NCBI GenBank assembly: GCA_028291985.1
Contig: JAQGNE010000008.1
Span: forward strand, 46,065 to 110,064
DNA: 64,000 nt
Reading direction: 5' to 3'
Origin: Polaromonas sp.
GTDB taxonomy: Bacteria > Pseudomonadota > Gammaproteobacteria > Burkholderiales > Burkholderiaceae_C
Shown: piece after piece, positions 18,348 to 26,385 of the stretch
Numbering within the stretch: the stretch's first letter is position 1
Layout: every line of letters starts with the position of its first letter
The notes under the pieces: model-generated
Database searches by the model: none
The model's input: only the letters and a program-made list of their open reading frames with translations
What the model was told of the DNA's origin: nothing
Translations under genes and position numbers: made by a program

Positions 18348-18746
18348 TCAGGGATTGTTGGCGGCGAGTTTCAGAACCGGTTTTTCTTCGACTTCCTGGC
18401 TGGTCGGCCTCAATTGACCAAAAATGACGGCTCCCTGATGCATTTCAAGTGCTTTATAGGAAACATCGCCAGCAATCTTTGCCTTGGGCTGCAGTTCCAG
18501 CAGGTCTGAAGCATGCACCGGGCCCATAACGCGACCATTGATGATGACGTGGTCAGCGTAAATGCCGCCACACACACTAGCGGATTCGCTCACCACCAGG
18601 ATGCTCGCGCTGCCTTCAACGGCCCGGATGTCGCCATTTACCTCGCCATCAATACGCAGGCCGTCTGCAAATTTCAAATTGCCCTCGATAACGGTGCCCT
18701 GAGCGATCAGGCTTTTGATGGGCGGTTGTTTTTTCTTGCCAAACAT
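18348..18746 (-). CDS. Bactofilin family cytoskeletal protein
   Basis: The 132-residue protein starts MFGKKKQPPIKSLIAQGT, the typical membrane-targeting N-terminus, and continues with the repeating beta-helix hydrophobic pattern of bactofilins (GNLKFADGLRIDGEVNGDI). Bactofilins polymerise without nucleotide and act in cell shape or in positioning wall enzymes. It lies 32 bp downstream of the DUF6776 gene and probably shares its transcript. The short Lys/Pro tail is non-structured. Confidence 0.9.
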   Translation of the reverse strand: MFGKKKQPPIKSLIAQGTVIEGNLKFADGLRIDGEVNGDIRAVEGSASILVVSESASVCGGIYADHVIINGRVMGPVHASDLLELQPKAKIAGDVSYKALEMHQGAVIFGQLRPTSQEVEEKPVLKLAANNP

Positions 18747-18778
18747 GAGATTTCTTTCGGGGTGCTGCGGCGTCAGGC

Positions 18779-19519
18779 TCACAGCTTGTAGGTCTGCACC
18801 GATCGGACGGCCGCACCTTCCATCACCTTGGCGGTGACGGTCTGTACCACGGCTTGCGGCGGAACGTCGAGAACGCCCTCAACGCGTCTGTACTGCTGAA
18901 ATTGCAACGCCTGCGCGCCACCGGGCAGATTGACCATCCAGGATTTGCCGTCCAGCGTGCCGCTGAAGGTCAATTCCAGCTTGCCGTTGAAACCTGGCGC
19001 ATTCTTGACCGGCTGGATCACCAGCAACTGCCATTTCAACTGCGTTTCGGACAGCGCCTCTGCCTGCAGGCTACGAATGGTCACCCCATCCGATCCGCTG
19101 GCGGGCAGCAATTTTTCGAAGAAACCAAGGTCATTTTGCAGCGCCAGGTTATCGGCCTCCAGCTGCTTGATGCGAAATGCCATTTTCTCTTGGGCCGCTT
19201 TTTCTGCAGTCACCAGGCTGCCCGCCGTATTGGCAATCGTCTGCGCCTTGTCGCGCTCGGCACGCAATTCAGAAAGTTCCGCCCGCAATAGCTTGAGCTC
19301 ATCCTTTGTACTGTTATCCAGACCGGCAATGCTTTTTCCCAGTTCGAACGTCCACAAGGCCAGGGCGGCGCAGAAACCCAGCATGACCGCACCCATCGCC
19401 CATCTCAACGGCCAGGGCAAGGCGCTGCGCACGGCCATGCGGGGAGAACTCACCGTCAGGCGGCGACGGAAAAGACGAAGTTTCACAACAGATGAGCTTT
19501 GGTGATACCGGAGGTGCAT
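18779..19519 (-). CDS. DUF6776 family membrane-anchored coiled-coil protein
   Basis: The 246-residue protein has a basic N-terminus, one membrane segment (WAMGAVMLGFCAALALW, about residues 42-58), a long coiled coil rich in Leu, Glu, Arg and Ala (about 70-130), and a beta-rich C-terminal domain that should lie in the periplasm. This layout fits the DUF6776 family, found next to bactofilin genes in Burkholderiales. A role as a periplasm-facing partner of the bactofilin is inference from adjacency. The start ATG is at 19519, with GGAG-like bases close by. Confidence 0.75.
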   Translation of the reverse strand: MHLRYHQSSSVVKLRLFRRRLTVSSPRMAVRSALPWPLRWAMGAVMLGFCAALALWTFELGKSIAGLDNSTKDELKLLRAELSELRAERDKAQTIANTAGSLVTAEKAAQEKMAFRIKQLEADNLALQNDLGFFEKLLPASGSDGVTIRSLQAEALSETQLKWQLLVIQPVKNAPGFNGKLELTFSGTLDGKSWMVNLPGGAQALQFQQYRRVEGVLDVPPQAVVQTVTAKVMEGAAVRSVQTYKL

Positions 19520-19541
19520 TGTGCACCGATCCACTTTCGAC

Positions 19542-19575
19542 AAAAAAAAACCGCCAGGCATTTGCTTGGCGGTTT
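19542..19575 (-). terminator. Rho-independent terminator after rplM-rpsI
   Basis: A 9-bp stem (AAACCGCCA and TGGCGGTTT) at 19548-19575 is followed, on the minus strand, by a run of T. It ends the ribosomal protein transcript before the DUF6776 gene. Confidence 0.88.
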
Positions 19576-19603
19576 CCTTTGCGGCACAAGGCCAGCGCGA
19601 AAG

Positions 19604-19996
19604 TTAGCGCTTGCTGAACTGCTTGCGGCGACGGGCTGAACGGAAGCCGACCTTCTTACGCTCGACTTCACGTGCGTCACGTGTGACGAAGCCTGCCTGG
19701 CTGAGCGCTGGCTTGAGCGTGGTGTCGTAGTCGATCAACGCGCGGGTGATGCCGTGACGGATTGCGCCGGCCTGGCCGGACTCGCCGCCGCCGTGAACGT
19801 TGACCATGATGTCAAACGTCTCGACGTGGTTTGTCAGAAACAGGGGCTGGCGGCAGATCATGATCGAGGTCTGGCGACCGAAGAACACCTGGATGTCGCG
19901 GTCATTGACCGTGATCTTGCCAGTGCCTTTTTTGATAAACACACGGGCGACGCTGGATTTGCGACGGCCGGTGCCATTGTTCCATTCACCGATCAT
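19604..19996 (-). CDS. rpsI: Ribosomal protein S9
   Basis: The 130-residue protein has the usual uS9 features: the N-terminal [17 protein letters not shown], the [17 protein letters not shown] motif and the highly basic C-terminal tail RRRKQFSKR that reaches the P-site tRNA. Its ATG overlaps the rplM stop (4-bp ATGA type overlap), so translation is coupled to that of L13. Confidence 0.98.
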   Translation of the reverse strand: MIGEWNNGTGRRKSSVARVFIKKGTGKITVNDRDIQVFFGRQTSIMICRQPLFLTNHVETFDIMVNVHGGGESGQAGAIRHGITRALIDYDTTLKPALSQAGFVTRDAREVERKKVGFRSARRRKQFSKR

Positions 19997-20460
19997 TTGG
20001 CGGCCTCCCGTTGGGCGTTTGCGGAGATGCCTGGGATGTCAAGCACCTTGGGCTGTTGGGCGCTGTGCGGATGCTCTGCACCGCCGTACACCTTCAGCTT
20101 TTTGATCATGGCGTAACCCAGCGGGCCTTTAGGCAGCATGCCCTTGACAGCTTTTTCCAGGGCGCGGCCCGGGAACTTGGTTTGCATGTCGCGGTAGTTA
20201 GTGGCTGTGATGCCGCCAGGATAACCGGAATGGCGATAGTAAATCTTGTCAGTCGACTTGGCGCCGGTGACACGCAGCTGGGCTGCGTTAATGATGACGA
20301 TGAAGTCACCGGTATCGACGTGAGGCGTATAAATGGCCTTGTGTTTGCCGCGTAAACGGAGAGCAACTTCGCTGGCTACTCGTCCGAGGACCTTGTCGGT
20401 CGCGTCAATCACAAACCACTCGTGCGTCACGTCAGCGGGTTTTGCGCTGAACGTTTTCAT
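19993..20460 (-). CDS. rplM: Ribosomal protein L13
   Basis: The 155-residue uL13 begins MKTFSAKP and carries the family segments [33 protein letters not shown] and the core [18 protein letters not shown]. It is slightly longer than the E. coli protein (142 residues) because of a C-terminal tail after [11 protein letters not shown] prefer the ATG at 20460 over one five codons upstream. It forms the conserved rplM-rpsI pair. Confidence 0.98.
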   Translation of the reverse strand: MKTFSAKPADVTHEWFVIDATDKVLGRVASEVALRLRGKHKAIYTPHVDTGDFIVIINAAQLRVTGAKSTDKIYYRHSGYPGGITATNYRDMQTKFPGRALEKAVKGMLPKGPLGYAMIKKLKVYGGAEHPHSAQQPKVLDIPGISANAQREAAK

Positions 20461-20850
20461 GAGTTTTCTTTTCAAAAGAAGGTTTGGCGGGTTCTTTTCT
20501 ACGGTCGGCGTTCCTCTAATGAGAACCTCTTAGGTAGGAAACTTGACCTTTGGCCATGCCTTGCGGCTAGGACGTCGGGCTGCATCTGCCGCGGAACCAC
20601 TGTGCGCTGCAGAACCCACGATTATATGAATGTTCGCCGGTAGCGGTCAAGAAGCAAGCCTTTGACAAAGCCAGGTGGCCCGCTTGAGCCGTTACGATAG
20701 AGAGGCGGGGCGCTTCTGAAAAACCAGCTTTCAGGACGAAGTGCCGGGCGCGTGGGTCGACGTACACCGAAATGCGCCTGCTTGCATGAGGTTTCCCGGC
20801 AGCGCGCAACAACGCAATTCGCCCGTCAATGAATTTATAGAAGTGCTCCC
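20461..20850. other. Divergent intergenic region between rplM and rlmJ
   Basis: These 390 bp contain the promoters and leaders of both genes. I find no protein-coding gene or tRNA that I can support. The rplM leader ends in a purine-rich GAAAAG before its start. I cannot fold a convincing L13 autoregulatory leader by eye. Confidence 0.5.
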
Positions 20851-21816
20851 ATGTTTTCCTACCGACACGCCTTTCACGCCGGAAACCACGCCGACGTGCT
20901 CAAGCACACAACGCTGATCGCGTTGATGAAGTATCTGACCCAGAAAGACACGGCGCTGACCGTGATCGACACGCATGCTGGCGCCGGCCTGTACCGGCTC
21001 GACGGTGACTACACCGAAACCGGCGGTGAAGCCAAGGACGGCATCTTTCGCCTGATTTCCGGACAAAAAGAGGCTCCAGCCGAGGAAAGCAAAGGGTCTT
21101 CAGCTACAAAAAAAGGAGCATTCAAAGACCCGCTGGCGCCAGCACTGGTGAACTACCTGGACCTGCTTCGCGGATTGAACCCGCAGTTTGCGGAAACTGG
21201 CGAAGCCGCGCACCTGAAGATTTACCCCGGCTCCCCTTTCATCGAGCAGCAGTTCCTGAGCGGCCGCGACAAACTCAAGCTGTTTGAACTGCACCCGACG
21301 GACTTCAAGTCGCTCAGCGGCAACATCGAGCAACTAGGCGTGGGCCGGCAGGTGGCAGTTGCCCGCGAGGACGGCTTTGAAGCGCTGAAAACATTCTTGC
21401 CGCCACCCGCGCGGCGCGCCATGGTCTTTTGCGACCCCAGCTATGAGATCAAGAGCGACTACCCCCGGGTCAGCGCCTACATGTCGGATGCGGTCAAGCG
21501 CTTTGCCACAGGCACCTATGTGGTGTGGTACCCGGTGATTCCTCGTCCCGAAGCCCATGACCTGCCCCGCAAGCTGAAAACCCTGGCCGTCAAGGCCGGC
21601 CGGCCCTGGCTGAATGCCGTGCTCACAGTGAAATCCAGCAAGCTCCTGACCGATGAGCAGGGCGACGTCGTGCGCCCGGGCCTGCCAGCCAGCGGCATGT
21701 TCATCATCAACCCGCCGCACACCTTGAAAGCCGAGTTGCAGTTGGCATTACCGCAGATGGTGGCGCTGCTGGCGCAAGACCGACATGGCAGCTTTGCGCT
21801 GGACAGCGGCAGCTGA
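20851..21816 (+). CDS. rlmJ: 23S rRNA (adenine-2030-N6)-methyltransferase
   Basis: RlmJ methylates A2030 of 23S rRNA with SAM. The 321-residue protein begins MFSYRHAFHAGNHADVLKH, the family hallmark, and has the catalytic DPSYE motif (VFCDPSYEIKSDY). It is about 40 residues longer than the E. coli enzyme (280). An extra segment of about 25 residues at 70-95, rich in Lys, Glu and Ser, coincides with DNA that resembles the interspersed repeat (21062-21122), consistent with an in-frame insertion. Confidence 0.93.
   Translation: MFSYRHAFHAGNHADVLKHTTLIALMKYLTQKDTALTVIDTHAGAGLYRLDGDYTETGGEAKDGIFRLISGQKEAPAEESKGSSATKKGAFKDPLAPALVNYLDLLRGLNPQFAETGEAAHLKIYPGSPFIEQQFLSGRDKLKLFELHPTDFKSLSGNIEQLGVGRQVAVAREDGFEALKTFLPPPARRAMVFCDPSYEIKSDYPRVSAYMSDAVKRFATGTYVVWYPVIPRPEAHDLPRKLKTLAVKAGRPWLNAVLTVKSSKLLTDEQGDVVRPGLPASGMFIINPPHTLKAELQLALPQMVALLAQDRHGSFALDSGS
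21062..21122. repeat. Candidate interspersed repeat copy inside rlmJ
   Basis: Blocks AAAAAGAGGCTCCAGCC, AAAGGGTCTTCAGCTAC and AAAAAAAGGAGC occur in the order seen in other copies. Unlike in anmK, the encoded peptide is extra to the family core, so insertion into the open frame is plausible. Confidence 0.5.
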
Positions 21817-21861
21817 CGGAAATTCGGGGGCCTTGCAAACATCGCCGCCCAAAAACCGGCT

Positions 21862-22026
21862 AGCGGCGCGCAACCGTGGGGCTCGCCTCTGTTCAAGCAG
21901 GGGCCGCGAGACTGGCTCTGCCAGACCGCAGGCGCAGCCCTTTTTCGTGCCGTCCGAGCCTGCATTGGCTGGCTCGAAGCCGCGGCACTCACCCCCGCGG
22001 GGGGCAGGGAGCCACACGAAGTGAAC
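21862..22026. repeat. GC-rich second repeat family, copy between rlmJ and cydB
   Basis: Bases around 21890-21945 read TTCAAGCAGGGGCCGCGAGA and then CTGGCTCTGCCAGACCGCAG, and the part near 21990-22020 has CCCCCGCGGGGGGCAG and GCCACACGAAGTG. The same blocks occur at 36528-36640 inside uvrA and partly at 63915-63985. It lies where the cydB transcript would end and carries a C-run/G-run hairpin. Confidence 0.7.
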
Positions 22027-22055
22027 GACCGTGGGGACGAACACTCCCCTGGGCG

Positions 22056-23087
22056 CTAGTACTTCAATGCGGTGCTTTTGCCCCAGAACACCCGGTACGC
22101 AAACACGGTGTAGCCGATGATCATCGGCAGTACGACTGCCGCGCCGACCAGGATGATGGCCATGGATTCTGGCGAAATGGCTGACTGCCAGATGTGCAGC
22201 CTGTCGATCACCAGCCACGGGAACAGGCTGTATGCCAGGCCGTAAAAGGCCAGCAAAAAGACACCGACCGTCGCGCCGAACGGCACCCACGCACCGTATT
22301 CATTGCCCTGGGCCAGGCGCACCGGCAAGCGTTGCAGACTGCGCACGATGACGCCGAACAGCACGGCTGTAGCCACCGGTATCGGCATCAGCAGCACGAT
22401 GTTCGGAAACGAAAACCACTTGTCAAAAATGCTCTGGCTCACCAGTGGAGTGGCCATCGATATGGCGGCAATGCCGAGCATGGTGAACAGCAGACTGCGC
22501 CGTGCCCACCTGACGGCCTGAAGCTGGAGCGGGCCTTCGGCCTTGATGATCAGCCAGCTGGCCCCCAGCAGGCAATAGGCCGCCACGAGTGCCGCGCCAA
22601 TCACCGCGTTGAACACCAGGGTCCAGGCGTCCGACGCAAAACCGGTGATGAGGGAGCCCAGCATGTACCCCTGCGACCAGCTGGCCAGCAGCGAGCCGGT
22701 GAAAAATGCGCGGTTCCACAGCGGTTTCAACGCCGCACGCGCCTTGACGCGAAAGTCAAACGCCACTCCGCGCAGGATCAGGCCGACCAGCATGGCGGCA
22801 ACCGGCAAATACAGCGCGCCCAGAATGACACCATGCGCGAGCGGAAACACCGTCAGCAGAATGCCGACGCCCAGCACGAGCCAGGTTTCATTGGCATCCC
22901 AGAACGGACCGATGCTGGCGATCATGCTGTCCTTGTCGTCCTCGCTGGCATTTTTCATCAGCACGCCTACGCCGAGGTCGTAGCCGTCCAGTACCACATA
23001 GGCCAGCATCGCCAGGCCCATCACCACCAGAAAAACAATCGGCATCCAGCCAGCGGCCTGGCTGAGGTCGGGTGCAAGGTCAAGCAT
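22056..23087 (-). CDS. cydB: Cytochrome bd-type quinol oxidase subunit II
   Basis: The 343-residue polytopic protein has the CydB N-terminal signature VVMGLAMLAYVVLDGYDLGVG and the GPFWDANETWLVLG segment. It overlaps the end of cydA by 8 bp, so the two are co-translated. The ATG at 23087 has GGAG eight bases upstream. It pairs with CydA to form a bd oxidase that reduces O2 to water with electrons from quinol. No cydX-like small gene is visible behind it. Confidence 0.95.
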   Translation of the reverse strand: MLDLAPDLSQAAGWMPIVFLVVMGLAMLAYVVLDGYDLGVGVLMKNASEDDKDSMIASIGPFWDANETWLVLGVGILLTVFPLAHGVILGALYLPVAAMLVGLILRGVAFDFRVKARAALKPLWNRAFFTGSLLASWSQGYMLGSLITGFASDAWTLVFNAVIGAALVAAYCLLGASWLIIKAEGPLQLQAVRWARRSLLFTMLGIAAISMATPLVSQSIFDKWFSFPNIVLLMPIPVATAVLFGVIVRSLQRLPVRLAQGNEYGAWVPFGATVGVFLLAFYGLAYSLFPWLVIDRLHIWQSAISPESMAIILVGAAVVLPMIIGYTVFAYRVFWGKSTALKY

Positions 23088-24513
23088 GGGCGGCTCCTGC
23101 AGGTTTGACTTTCTGGTTTGCACCCTTGTCCGTGTAGTTGACCGGGTTCAGCGTGTCCTCCATGCCAGAACCGAAGGGTTCGTCGGCATGTGTGCGGTGG
23201 CGCGCCAGGTAAAAAACCACCGAGATATAAGCCACGATAAGGGCCAGGTACAGGCTTACATAGACCGCCAGCGTCAGGGCAATGCGCTCGGCCGGCACTT
23301 TTGATGCCGCCTCGGCGGAGGTCAGAACCCCCGTCACCAGCCACGGCTGGCGGCCGATTTCCGTCACATACCAGCCGGCAATCAGCGCAACCCAGCCGGC
23401 AAAGGTCATCGCCACCAGCAGCCGCGCATGCCATACCGTCAGGTCGCGTGTTGGATCGCGTTTCCAGGGCGCAAGCCGCAAGGCGCTGGCCCAGCTGACC
23501 AGCAGCATCAGCATGCCGGTGCCCACCATGATGCGAAATGCCCAGAACACAGGAGCGACTGGCGGGTGATTGCCTTCAAACTGGTCCAGGCCCTTGACTT
23601 CGCCGTGCAGGCTGTGTGTCAGGTACAGCGACGCCAGGTTGGGAATGCCGATCTCGTACTGATTGGATTTGCTGGCTGCATCGGGGAGCCCGAACAGGAT
23701 GGCGGGAACGCCTTCGCCGGGCTTGGGCGTTTTCCAGATGCCTTCCATCGCGGCCAGCTTGGCGGGCTGGTGTTCCATGGTGTTCAGGCCATGCAGGTCG
23801 CCGACAATGATCTGCAGCGGAATCAGCATGGCCGCCAAATAGATACCGGTACGCAGCGATGCCTTGACCTCGGCACTGCGATCCTGCCGTAGCCAACGGT
23901 AGGCCGACACACCCGCCACCAAAAAGGCCACCGTCAGGCCGGAGGCCAGCATCATGTGGGTAAAACGGTAGGGAAACGAGGGGTTGAAGATCACTTGCAG
24001 CCAGCTGGTCACATGCGCCTGGCCATTGATCATTTCAAAGCCGGCCGGTGTGTGCATCCAGGAGTTGAGGGCCAAAATCCACACCGCCGACATCGTGGTG
24101 CCTGCCGCCACCAGGAAGGTTGCCAGCGTATGCACCCGCTCGCTGACCCGCTCGCGTCCGAACAGCATCACGCCCAGCATGGTGGCTTCCAGAAAAAACG
24201 CCGTCAGCACCTCATAAGCCAGCAACGGCCCGGCGATGTTGCCGACTTTTTCCATGTAGCCTGGCCAGTTGGTGCCGAACTGGAAACTCATGGTGATGCC
24301 GCTGACCACGCCGAGCGCAAATGTCAGCGCAAAAATCTTGATCCAGAACTGGTAGGCGTCCATCCAGTGCTGGTTTTTGCTTTTGACAAAACGCAGCTTG
24401 AAGTACAGCAGCACCCAGGCCAGCGAGATGCTGATGGTGGGAAACAGGATATGAAAAGTGATGTTGGCCGCGAACTGGATTCGCGCCAGCAGGAAGGCGT
24501 CAAGTCCATCCAT
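23080..24513 (-). CDS. cydA: Cytochrome bd quinol oxidase subunit I, cyanide-insensitive type
   Basis: The 477-residue heme subunit has the N-terminal heme ligand His at residue 21 (NITFHILFP), a second axial His in RFTHMMLASG, and a quinol-site Q-loop near GDLHGLNTMEHQPAKLAAMEG. The Q-loop is short, as in CioA of pseudomonads, which marks the cyanide-insensitive class. The operon is regulator-cydA-cydB; only 2 bp separate the regulator stop from the cydA start. It serves low-oxygen or stress respiration at the inner membrane. Confidence 0.93.
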   Translation of the reverse strand: MDGLDAFLLARIQFAANITFHILFPTISISLAWVLLYFKLRFVKSKNQHWMDAYQFWIKIFALTFALGVVSGITMSFQFGTNWPGYMEKVGNIAGPLLAYEVLTAFFLEATMLGVMLFGRERVSERVHTLATFLVAAGTTMSAVWILALNSWMHTPAGFEMINGQAHVTSWLQVIFNPSFPYRFTHMMLASGLTVAFLVAGVSAYRWLRQDRSAEVKASLRTGIYLAAMLIPLQIIVGDLHGLNTMEHQPAKLAAMEGIWKTPKPGEGVPAILFGLPDAASKSNQYEIGIPNLASLYLTHSLHGEVKGLDQFEGNHPPVAPVFWAFRIMVGTGMLMLLVSWASALRLAPWKRDPTRDLTVWHARLLVAMTFAGWVALIAGWYVTEIGRQPWLVTGVLTSAEAASKVPAERIALTLAVYVSLYLALIVAYISVVFYLARHRTHADEPFGSGMEDTLNPVNYTDKGANQKVKPAGAAHA

Positions 24514-24515
24514 GG

Positions 24516-25172
24516 TCAGTTCCTTGTGAGGTCGTCGGGTTGAGTAAATTGAGCGCCGTCAACAGTCCCCTTGCCATCGGCTGGCGCATCGGCAGGCTTG
24601 TGGCCGGCTGTCGGTTTTCGCCCCAGCCCGATCTTGCCGGTCACCTTGTCCTTGATTTCCAGCAGCTTTTGCACCTGCGCGCCCATCTTCATCAGGCTGA
24701 CCAGCGTGGCCGAGTCCATTTTCTGCACATCAGCCAGCCAGCCGGTCATCAGCTCGACCAGGTCATGCATCTGCTTCATCCGGGCCTGCGCATGAATGTC
24801 GTCTTCGGTGGATGGCTGCTCCATCAGCGCATCCCGCAGCATCGACAGCGTCGGATCGATCTCGCGCTTGCGGCGCTCTTCTGCCAAGGTGCGAAAAATC
24901 GCCCATACATCCTCAGGCGCCTGAAAGTACTCACGCCTGTCATTGGGCAGATGCTGCAACCGCACCAGGTTCCAGGACTGCAGCTCCTTCAAACCCATGC
25001 TGACGTTGGAGCGTGAAAACGCCAGCGCCTCGCCAATGTCGTCGGCATTCAGGGCACGCGGCGACACATACAGCAGCGCGTAGATTTGCCCCACGGTGCG
25101 GTTGATGCCCCAGCGACTGCCCATTTCCCCGAAATGAAGAACAAAGCGTTGTGTCAAAGGTGCAAGATTCAT
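24516..25172 (-). CDS. GbsR/MarR-family regulator of the bd oxidase operon
   Basis: This 218-residue winged-helix protein fits the GbsR branch of MarR-type regulators: FVLHFGEMGSRWGINRTVGQIYALLYVS, the recognition helix SRSNVSMGLKELQSW, and a long C-terminal helical region. It is the first gene of the cyd operon. A perfect 16-bp palindrome lies 22 bp upstream of its start, which suggests autoregulation and control of cydAB. The signal it senses is unknown. The last 30 residues are a low-complexity Ala/Lys/Pro tail. Confidence 0.87.
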   Translation of the reverse strand: MNLAPLTQRFVLHFGEMGSRWGINRTVGQIYALLYVSPRALNADDIGEALAFSRSNVSMGLKELQSWNLVRLQHLPNDRREYFQAPEDVWAIFRTLAEERRKREIDPTLSMLRDALMEQPSTEDDIHAQARMKQMHDLVELMTGWLADVQKMDSATLVSLMKMGAQVQKLLEIKDKVTGKIGLGRKPTAGHKPADAPADGKGTVDGAQFTQPDDLTRN

Positions 25173-25194
25173 GGTTGCCAGAAGTTATTGAATT

Positions 25195-25210
25195 TTCAGT
25201 AATTACTGAA
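25195..25210. promoter_or_regulatory. Palindromic operator in front of the GbsR-cydAB operon
   Basis: The sequence TTCAGTAATTACTGAA is a perfect 16-bp palindrome, 22 bp upstream of the regulator start, in an AT-rich stretch with repeated TGAATTTT. This is a typical size and form for a MarR-type binding site. Confidence 0.7.
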
Positions 25211-25406
25211 TTTTAACGAAATTCGGAGGATCGTGTGTGTCTGCACGCGCCAAAGAGGTGATTCCCTTGCGGCCTGTGCGTACCGGTACTTGGCCGGGCA
25301 TCTCAAGCACGCGCGCGCGGGTCGCAACACAAGTCCCCCTCGACAGCCTGTCCACGAGTGCCAACCGCGCCGGCCCGGCCCCTGGAACCCGCCCACACGA
25401 GAACCC
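25211..25406. other. Intergenic region between the regulator operon and the hemerythrin pseudogene
   Basis: About 200 bp of GC-rich DNA follow the AT-rich operator. No intact gene or clear -35/-10 pair for the divergent gene is visible. Confidence 0.4.
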
Positions 25407-26030
25407 ATGACTCCACATATCCCAAACACATCAGCTGGCGGGCCACCTGCCCTGCCCTGACGCGGCTTATGCATCGGCGCTGGCCTGGCTGTTGCCGCGG
25501 CGCTGTTGCCGATGCAGCAGGCCGTTGCGCAGACCGCCGCTGCCAAAGGCGACTGGATGGCGATGGTCAAGGCGCAGCACCTCCTGATCAGCAAGACATT
25601 TGAGGAGCCGCTGGCCAGCGCCGAGCGCACCTATGTGGCCCGTAACCGCGTCATCGACAAGCTGGGCTACCAGCTGACGGCCCCTTCAGTAGCCGAAGAA
25701 AACGTGTTGTACCCGGCGCTCGCCATGGCCGGCATGCTGACGGAAGCTGACAAGCTGTACCTGGACCAGGCGCATGCCAAGGTCATGAGCACGCAGCTGG
25801 AACTGCTGGCCAAGGCAGCCCGCCCCCCTGACAAGAGCTGGGTCGAAAACGCGCAGGCGCTGCAAGCCGCCGTGCGGCGCCATGCCCAGCATGGATGAGG
25901 AAGCCAGCCTGTATCCCAAGCTGTACAGCGCCCTGGACAGCCAGAAAAACGCGGCCTTGTCGCTGATGTTTGCCCGCGAGTTTGCGACCGTGCGGCCGCG
26001 CAGGGCTTGGCGGTGCTGGCGGATGGAGCG
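25407..26030 (+). pseudogene. Broken hemerythrin-like protein gene with twin-arginine-like signal
   Basis: Three reading segments together form a signal peptide plus a four-helix hemerythrin-like domain. From the ATG at 25407 the frame stops at a TGA at 25458-25460; reading on in the same frame gives RGLCIGAGLAVAAALLP and a signal cleavage-like AQ-TAAA. If that TGA were CGA, the sequence would read RRGLCIGAG, a twin-arginine signal. The domain then runs from KGDWMAMVKAQHLLISK to AAVRRHAQ, where one extra base near 25892 shifts the frame; the next frame continues MDEEASLYPKLYSALD. Two independent lesions support decay. It diverges from the cyd regulator. What the intact protein bound (iron, O2 or NO) cannot be said. 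Confidence 0.7.
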
Positions 26031-26051
26031 TTACGCTGTGCCGACGCCGCG

Positions 26052-26122
26052 TTATACGCTATATTTTTAATAGCTTATGCCCTTTGCCAATAAAGGGCTA
26101 GCGGCATATTTTTCTTGAAAAC
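26052..26122. repeat. Interspersed repeat copy downstream of the hemerythrin pseudogene
   Basis: This clear copy has the terminal palindrome GCTATATTTTTAATAGC, a core hairpin GCCCTTT-GCCAAT-AAAGGGC, then CTAGCGGCATATTTTTC and TTGAAAA. It can serve as the reference copy for the family. Confidence 0.85.
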
Positions 26123-26385
26123 GCGAAAATTTCGGCTTTCACAATTTGCGAGAGACGGGGCGGCTGACCCATCAGGGTCACGCCGACTTGACCTGGCGAC
26201 CGGTAGATGGGCAGCATATTCCGGCGGCTATCTGCCCCCGCGTCCTACAAAACTTCGCCGGTAGCCCTGAAGAATCGCCCCATCGGCCCGGGCCCGGGCC
26301 AAGGTTGCACCCGCCGCCCTGAGCCTTGCCGTTTTTGGTTGTGCGCACTGCAGCAGCTGCTGATTTCATTCCCTTCTCATCATCC
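26071..26385. other. Intergenic region before the GH1 fusion gene
   Basis: After the repeat copy the remaining 260 bp or so contain no gene I can support. A GC-rich CGGCCCGGGCCCGGGCC stretch near 26284-26300 could form a hairpin. The last bases before the ATG at 26386 have no strong ribosome binding site. Confidence 0.4.

Noticed and set aside
20461..20850. An L13-type ribosomal leader before rplM
   Set aside because: I could not find the conserved leader sequence or a convincing fold by eye, so I leave the region as plain promoter DNA.
25233..25460. A 75-codon frame reading into the hemerythrin pseudogene start
   Set aside because: Its N-terminal part has no plausible ribosome binding site and shares only the last codons with the pseudogene. 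The ATG at 25407 is the better start.
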